From NCBI GenBank assembly GCA_023489205.1, contig JAMDDF010000080.1:1-8585 (forward strand): a DNA stretch of 8,585 nucleotides, written 5' to 3'. This document shows, one piece after another, positions 5,364 through 8,585 of this stretch. The notes beneath the pieces were generated by a model. The model saw only the letters and a list, made by a program, of their open reading frames with translations. It ran no database searches and had not been told where the DNA came from. Positions within the stretch are counted from its first letter, which is position 1; each line of letters starts with the position of its first letter. The stretch comes from Actinomycetota bacterium (GTDB lineage Bacteria > Actinomycetota > Acidimicrobiia > Acidimicrobiales > Palsa-688). The translations under genes and the position numbers were made by a program.

Positions 5364-7472
5364 TCATGCGTCGTGACCACGTTGTCTAGCTCTAGCGAGT
5401 GCTGTCACGGCTGGTACGACCAGCGCAATGTCGGCCGGCACGTGATCAAGACGTTGGATGACGTTCTTGATCCTCCGGACACTGAGGGTCGCTCCCTTTT
5501 CTTGTCGTAAGAAGTCCTTGAATGTGCCACGATGGCCCCACTGGTTTATGAGCTCTTCCCAGCTATTAGCGTCTGGTACGAACTCCGTGACTGGCAGGTA
5601 CTCAAGAATGTCCTTTTGAGCGAAACCGAAAAGACCAATTCGCTCCTCTTGCTTGCTCTCGATTGCCCTTCGGGCGAAATCGTACATCCAACGCATCTCC
5701 CTGGTCGCCTGTTGGAGGGGCGAGAGCTCGGCAACGGCGGAGCGGGTGTCCCCGCGTGACGCTTGGTCACGGGCCCGTTCCCAACAGGTGCCCGCAAGTG
5801 CTGCGTCGACATTGTCGAGGACGACCAGGACGGAGGCGTCCGTGAAGTCAAAGAGGACCCTGCTGTCCACCAGACCGGGAGCATGGACGGCTCCCCCGAG
5901 AGGTAGGACACGGGCCGACAGCTGGCGGAGTTCATCCGCGACGAGCCCGTTGATCACAGCCTCGTCGTGAGCGCCTTCCACCACGACGAACACGCGGACT
6001 AGCTGGAGTAGCTCTGTTGGGTCGAGGCCCAGGTCACCGGCTCGAAGTGGGTCGAGGACCTCTCTGGGTAGCTCGTTCACTTGCACGCTCCCGGTCTCGT
6101 CGCGGGCGACGTGGAACAGGCGGGAGTCTGGGGCGCCCAGGAGGGCAGAGCTGTGCGTAGCCGCGATCACGTAAAGGTGCGCTGCGTCCTTGGCCAGGCC
6201 GCGCGCCAAGTGGTGTTGTGCGAGGGTGTGGAGGGCCGCTTCGGGCTCGTCTAGGAGCATGACTTGTTCGTGCCACATGCCTGGTTCGTCGATCGCGTTT
6301 TGGAACCGGAACTCTGCGTCGCTGATGGCAGCTGAAACGGCGACGGACGCCCAATGAGCTTGCGCGGCGCTCAGCTCGGTGAGCGGCACGGTGCTGAGGG
6401 TGGCCCTGTCAACGGCGGTCCATTGGATCGCCCCTCTTTCTGGCCAGTCTTCGGGTGGCCGAAGGTCGCACGCCAGTGTCGGGGCGTCGAGGAGAAGCCG
6501 GTCGTACTGCCTATTTGCCTCGGCTGCAAGCTCATTTAGCAGGTGGGTTACCTCTCCGTGAACGGCGAAACCCCCGTCTTGGGCTGGAGCTGTCGTGAGC
6601 GAACCTGCAGCGCTGAGGACAGCTCGTAAGGTGCGTCTTTCTAGTCCTGCCAGGTCTGTCGTGGGCACGGTGAAGCCGTCTAGGGCGCTCCAAAGCCCGA
6701 TAGGGACAACGGGCATAGGGACCCAGGGAGGGAGGTCGGGGTACCACTTGCCGTTGGGCGGCCTGAGCTTCGCCCTCGGGAGCTCGAGGTAGCGATCGAC
6801 CAGTTCCGCCAGGTGGGGGTCCAGGCTCAGTACACCGCCTGCCTCCTTCTTCTTGCCCTCGGCCTCGGCCTTCAGCGCTTCTTCCAGTCGGCGCAACTCG
6901 TCCGTCATGGTAAGGTCAGCAGCGACCTCTGGCTGGGCCTCGTCGGCCCGTGCGCCGAGCCATAGTTGCCAGCAGTGTGGCTCCGAAGCGCTTCCCGCCG
7001 CTTCGGCGACGAAGAGGCTCTGTGCGATGAGCTCGTCCGTGAACGCGGCGATGGCTGCGTAGTCGGGATCGAGGTGCTCCGCGATGATGGCCTTTAGGGT
7101 CCCGGCGATGCTGCTTTGGTCCAATGGGGTGTAGCCCACTTGGGCGAGCGGGTGGCTTGTAGCGGACTCGACAAGCTGGTGGCGCAATGTCCAACAGAGT
7201 GGGTCAACGTCAACAAGGTCGAGGCCGTTGTCGGGGATCTCTAGAAAGGGGTTGGTGCACCGGAACATCACAAAAGCACGCCCCCCGGGTTGCTTGACAC
7301 CAGTCAGGGCGGCTTTCAAGCCAGTGAGCAGGCGCGTCTTGCCAGCGCCATTGCGCCCGTAGAGGACCATGAGCTCATCGCAGAAGCGGAGGGCCACGAC
7401 ACCCAACGGCGGTGGGCCGTCGAGCAGGACCCCGAGAGGCTCCAGGTCGCAATCAGTCCGCAATCCTTTCAA
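5364..7472 (-). CDS. OLD-like ATPase with C-terminal TOPRIM domain, linked to hsdR
   Basis: This is a 702-residue protein starting at TTG 7472, with AGGACGG upstream; the upstream frame is closed by a stop at 7536-7538. The ABC/SMC-type ATPase parts are split. Walker A is GRNGAGKT (39-46). The signature-like LSAAQ is at 367-371, Walker B VMLLDEP at 404-410, and the switch histidine H440 is in ATHSS. The roughly 300 residues between Walker A and the signature include a charged, coiled-coil-like stretch (190-212). A TOPRIM-like domain follows from about 490: VVVEG with E499 and D503, then VVLDNVD with D553 and D556, then QKDILEYLP (619-627), which fits the late conserved segment of OLD-type TOPRIMs. 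Family knowledge: OLD nucleases cut DNA under ATP control, and several act in phage defence (for example GajA of Gabija). No GajB-like helicase lies downstream. Its position just after hsdR suggests an R-linked accessory gene of a type I restriction system. The GC content falls near its 3' end. Confidence 0.85.
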   Translation of the reverse strand: MKGLRTDCDLEPLGVLLDGPPPLGVVALRFCDELMVLYGRNGAGKTRLLTGLKAALTGVKQPGGRAFVMFRCTNPFLEIPDNGLDLVDVDPLCWTLRHQLVESATSHPLAQVGYTPLDQSSIAGTLKAIIAEHLDPDYAAIAAFTDELIAQSLFVAEAAGSASEPHCWQLWLGARADEAQPEVAADLTMTDELRRLEEALKAEAEGKKKEAGGVLSLDPHLAELVDRYLELPRAKLRPPNGKWYPDLPPWVPMPVVPIGLWSALDGFTVPTTDLAGLERRTLRAVLSAAGSLTTAPAQDGGFAVHGEVTHLLNELAAEANRQYDRLLLDAPTLACDLRPPEDWPERGAIQWTAVDRATLSTVPLTELSAAQAHWASVAVSAAISDAEFRFQNAIDEPGMWHEQVMLLDEPEAALHTLAQHHLARGLAKDAAHLYVIAATHSSALLGAPDSRLFHVARDETGSVQVNELPREVLDPLRAGDLGLDPTELLQLVRVFVVVEGAHDEAVINGLVADELRQLSARVLPLGGAVHAPGLVDSRVLFDFTDASVLVVLDNVDAALAGTCWERARDQASRGDTRSAVAELSPLQQATREMRWMYDFARRAIESKQEERIGLFGFAQKDILEYLPVTEFVPDANSWEELINQWGHRGTFKDFLRQEKGATLSVRRIKNVIQRLDHVPADIALVVPAVTALARARQRGHDA

Positions 7473-7574
7473 GCGCGCCGTCCTATGTACGCTTCCTGCC
7501 CTTTGGATGGGGAACGGGCGGTGTGTCGGGCCGGTCTAGGACGGTCGGGTCAAGCGGAAGGGTTGATTGCCGGG
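7473..7574 (-). other. Spacer between hsdR and the ATPase gene (102 nt)
   Basis: The two minus-strand genes are separated by 102 nt with no terminator and no convincing promoter. Read on the minus strand, it ends with AGGACGG, 8 nt of spacing after AGGA, then the TTG start of the ATPase. The gap is short enough for co-transcription with hsdR, but an own promoter cannot be excluded. Confidence 0.5.
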
Positions 7575-8585
7575 TCACTTGTTTTCACCTTGCCTGGCTT
7601 CCCTGTAGACCTTGGCCCCGTAGAAGTCCTTGATGACATCTTGGAACTCAGGGTCGTCGAGGATGCGGCGGAAGAGCGCGTCGTTCTCGTCCATCCGGCT
7701 GATCACGGTCTTTAGGAAGTTGCGGTCGAACACCAGCTTGAAGTTCTCCAAGGTGTTGTTCCGGGCCTGGTTGGTCACCTCCTGGTCCGCTAACCAGTCC
7801 CGTTCGTACTGGTCGAAGAGCAACTGGTCAGTCTCGGTGAGCTCGAGCCCGAAGCGCTCGTTCAGGGTGTCCACGATCTGGGAGAGGGGCTCCATGTCAG
7901 GGAGGTGCTGGCTGCCCTCGGCGTCCCCGAAGACCGTCCTGACCTCCCCCTGGTCGGCGCTCAGCTCCAAGGCGCCGCTGAAGGTCGCCTCGTGGCGGAG
8001 GTGGGTGAGCTCGACAGCCGACCCGAGGTCCAGGCGCTCGACGCTGCTCACGCCCCTTAGCACGCTGGCCAGGGCGCGGCAGTAGAGGTAGTCCCGTTCC
8101 AGCTTGGCGTCGCCGAAGCTCACCACCTGGGAGAGGAAGGCGTAGGTGCGGACGAACTTGTCCAGGGCGTCCTTGAAGGCGAGGCGCTCGTCTTCGCTCA
8201 AGCCGTGGAAGCGCTCGACGGCCGGGTCGAGGAGGCTGTAGACGCGCCCGTGGTCCTCCTTGGTGCTCATCGAGAGGAGCACGGCTACCGTGGCCTCGAC
8301 CTCGCCTTGGCGTATCACGTCAAAATCCGAGAGCCGGCGGTGGGTGTCGTAGAGGAGGTTCGGGTCCGTCGGTGGCGCCACGGTCTCGCCGTAGTAGGGC
8401 TCGAAGGCGCGCACTATGTCCTCGGCGTCGTTCCGGAAGTCCAGGACGAAGGTGTCCTCCTTGAGCGGGGGGAGGATACGGTTGAGCCGGGAGAGCGTCT
8501 GCACGGCGTTCAGGCCGGTCAAGACTTTGTCCACGTACATGGTGTGGAGGAGCGGCTGGTCGAAGCCGGTCTGGAACTTCTCGGC
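7575..8585 (-). CDS. hsdR: Type I restriction endonuclease subunit R, C-terminal 336 residues (runs off the window)
   Basis: This is the 3' end of the restriction/translocation subunit of a type I restriction-modification system; the 5' two thirds lie beyond the right edge. The reading frame is open through base 8585. Encoded residues begin AEKFQTGFDQPLLHTMYVDK, the helicase motif V region of HsdR. NAVQTLSRLNRI follows, which is superfamily 2 motif VI with its arginine fingers. DTFVLDFRNDAEDI comes next, the characteristic HsdR segment after the motor. The rest is the helical C-terminal domain used to contact the methyltransferase core, ending DPEFQDVIKDFYGAKVYREA, typical of the family. HsdR proteins are usually about 1,000 residues, so roughly a third is seen here. 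It acts with HsdM and HsdS, which must lie outside the window. Third codon positions are strongly GC-rich, more so than in the 3' part of the ATPase gene. Confidence 0.95.
   Translation of the reverse strand, partial: AEKFQTGFDQPLLHTMYVDKVLTGLNAVQTLSRLNRILPPLKEDTFVLDFRNDAEDIVRAFEPYYGETVAPPTDPNLLYDTHRRLSDFDVIRQGEVEATVAVLLSMSTKEDHGRVYSLLDPAVERFHGLSEDERLAFKDALDKFVRTYAFLSQVVSFGDAKLERDYLYCRALASVLRGVSSVERLDLGSAVELTHLRHEATFSGALELSADQGEVRTVFGDAEGSQHLPDMEPLSQIVDTLNERFGLELTETDQLLFDQYERDWLADQEVTNQARNNTLENFKLVFDRNFLKTVISRMDENDALFRRILDDPEFQDVIKDFYGAKVYREARQGENK

Noticed and set aside
5164..5376. 70-codon plus-strand frame in the convergent gap
   Set aside because: It is Trp/Cys/Ser-rich with no recognisable pattern and no ribosome-binding site.
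5084..5380. 98-codon minus-strand frame after the ATPase stop
   Set aside because: Its translation is Ser/Thr/Pro-rich and unlike a folded protein. The opposite strand of the same bases gives a more protein-like text, so this is probably its shadow.
5364..7472. RloC/PrrC anticodon nuclease
   Set aside because: These are also hsd-linked ATPases, but the C-terminal part here shows TOPRIM motifs (VEG, D-x-x-D) rather than the Arg/Glu/His anticodon nuclease site.
5364..7472. Complete Gabija system
   Set aside because: No UvrD-like GajB gene follows. The next gene downstream is convergent and encodes the secreted protein.
7290..7715. 141-codon plus-strand frame across the hsdR-ATPase junction
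   Set aside because: It lies antisense to the Walker A end of the ATPase and the tail of hsdR, both strongly supported, and shows no domain or ribosome-binding site.

Overview
The window is high-GC bacterial DNA. TTG and GTG starts, Thr/Pro-rich linkers in exported proteins and strong GC bias in codons point to a high-GC actinomycete. The runs of Thr in the linkers and the Cys-pair Ig-like repeats are reminiscent of Acidimicrobiia, but that placement is inference. No rRNA, tRNA, CRISPR array or insertion sequence is visible.

Layout. (1) Positions 1-534, + strand: an unrecognised, basic, helical cytosolic protein, possibly cut at its 5' end. (2) Positions 657-5014, + strand: a compact three-gene cell-envelope cluster. 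It has a single-pass membrane protein with an external coiled coil, then (GTGA overlap) a lipoprotein trypsin-like serine protease with an intact His/Asp/Ser triad, then (66 nt later) a large secreted protein. The secreted protein has a signal peptide, a Cys-bracketed helical domain, four tandem Ig-like repeats each with a Cys pair, a Thr-rich stalk and a C-terminal LamG-like (concanavalin A-fold) domain. (3) Positions 5015-5363: a convergent intergenic stretch without a convincing gene. It holds a 7-bp inverted repeat and a possible gene remnant. (4) Positions 5364-8585, - strand: the 3' third of a type I restriction endonuclease subunit (hsdR, running off the right edge), followed 102 nt downstream by an OLD-like ATPase with a C-terminal TOPRIM domain.

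How they may work together. The envelope cluster looks like an export and surface-display unit: a membrane-anchored coiled coil, a membrane-anchored protease and a modular secreted adhesin-like substrate or partner. The minus-strand genes look like the edge of an anti-phage defence locus, with a nuclease-type OLD-like ATPase riding behind a type I restriction-modification system. The two blocks converge and are probably functionally unrelated. The most promising less-described items are the hsdR-linked ATPase-TOPRIM protein and the coiled-coil/protease/Ig-LamG triad.
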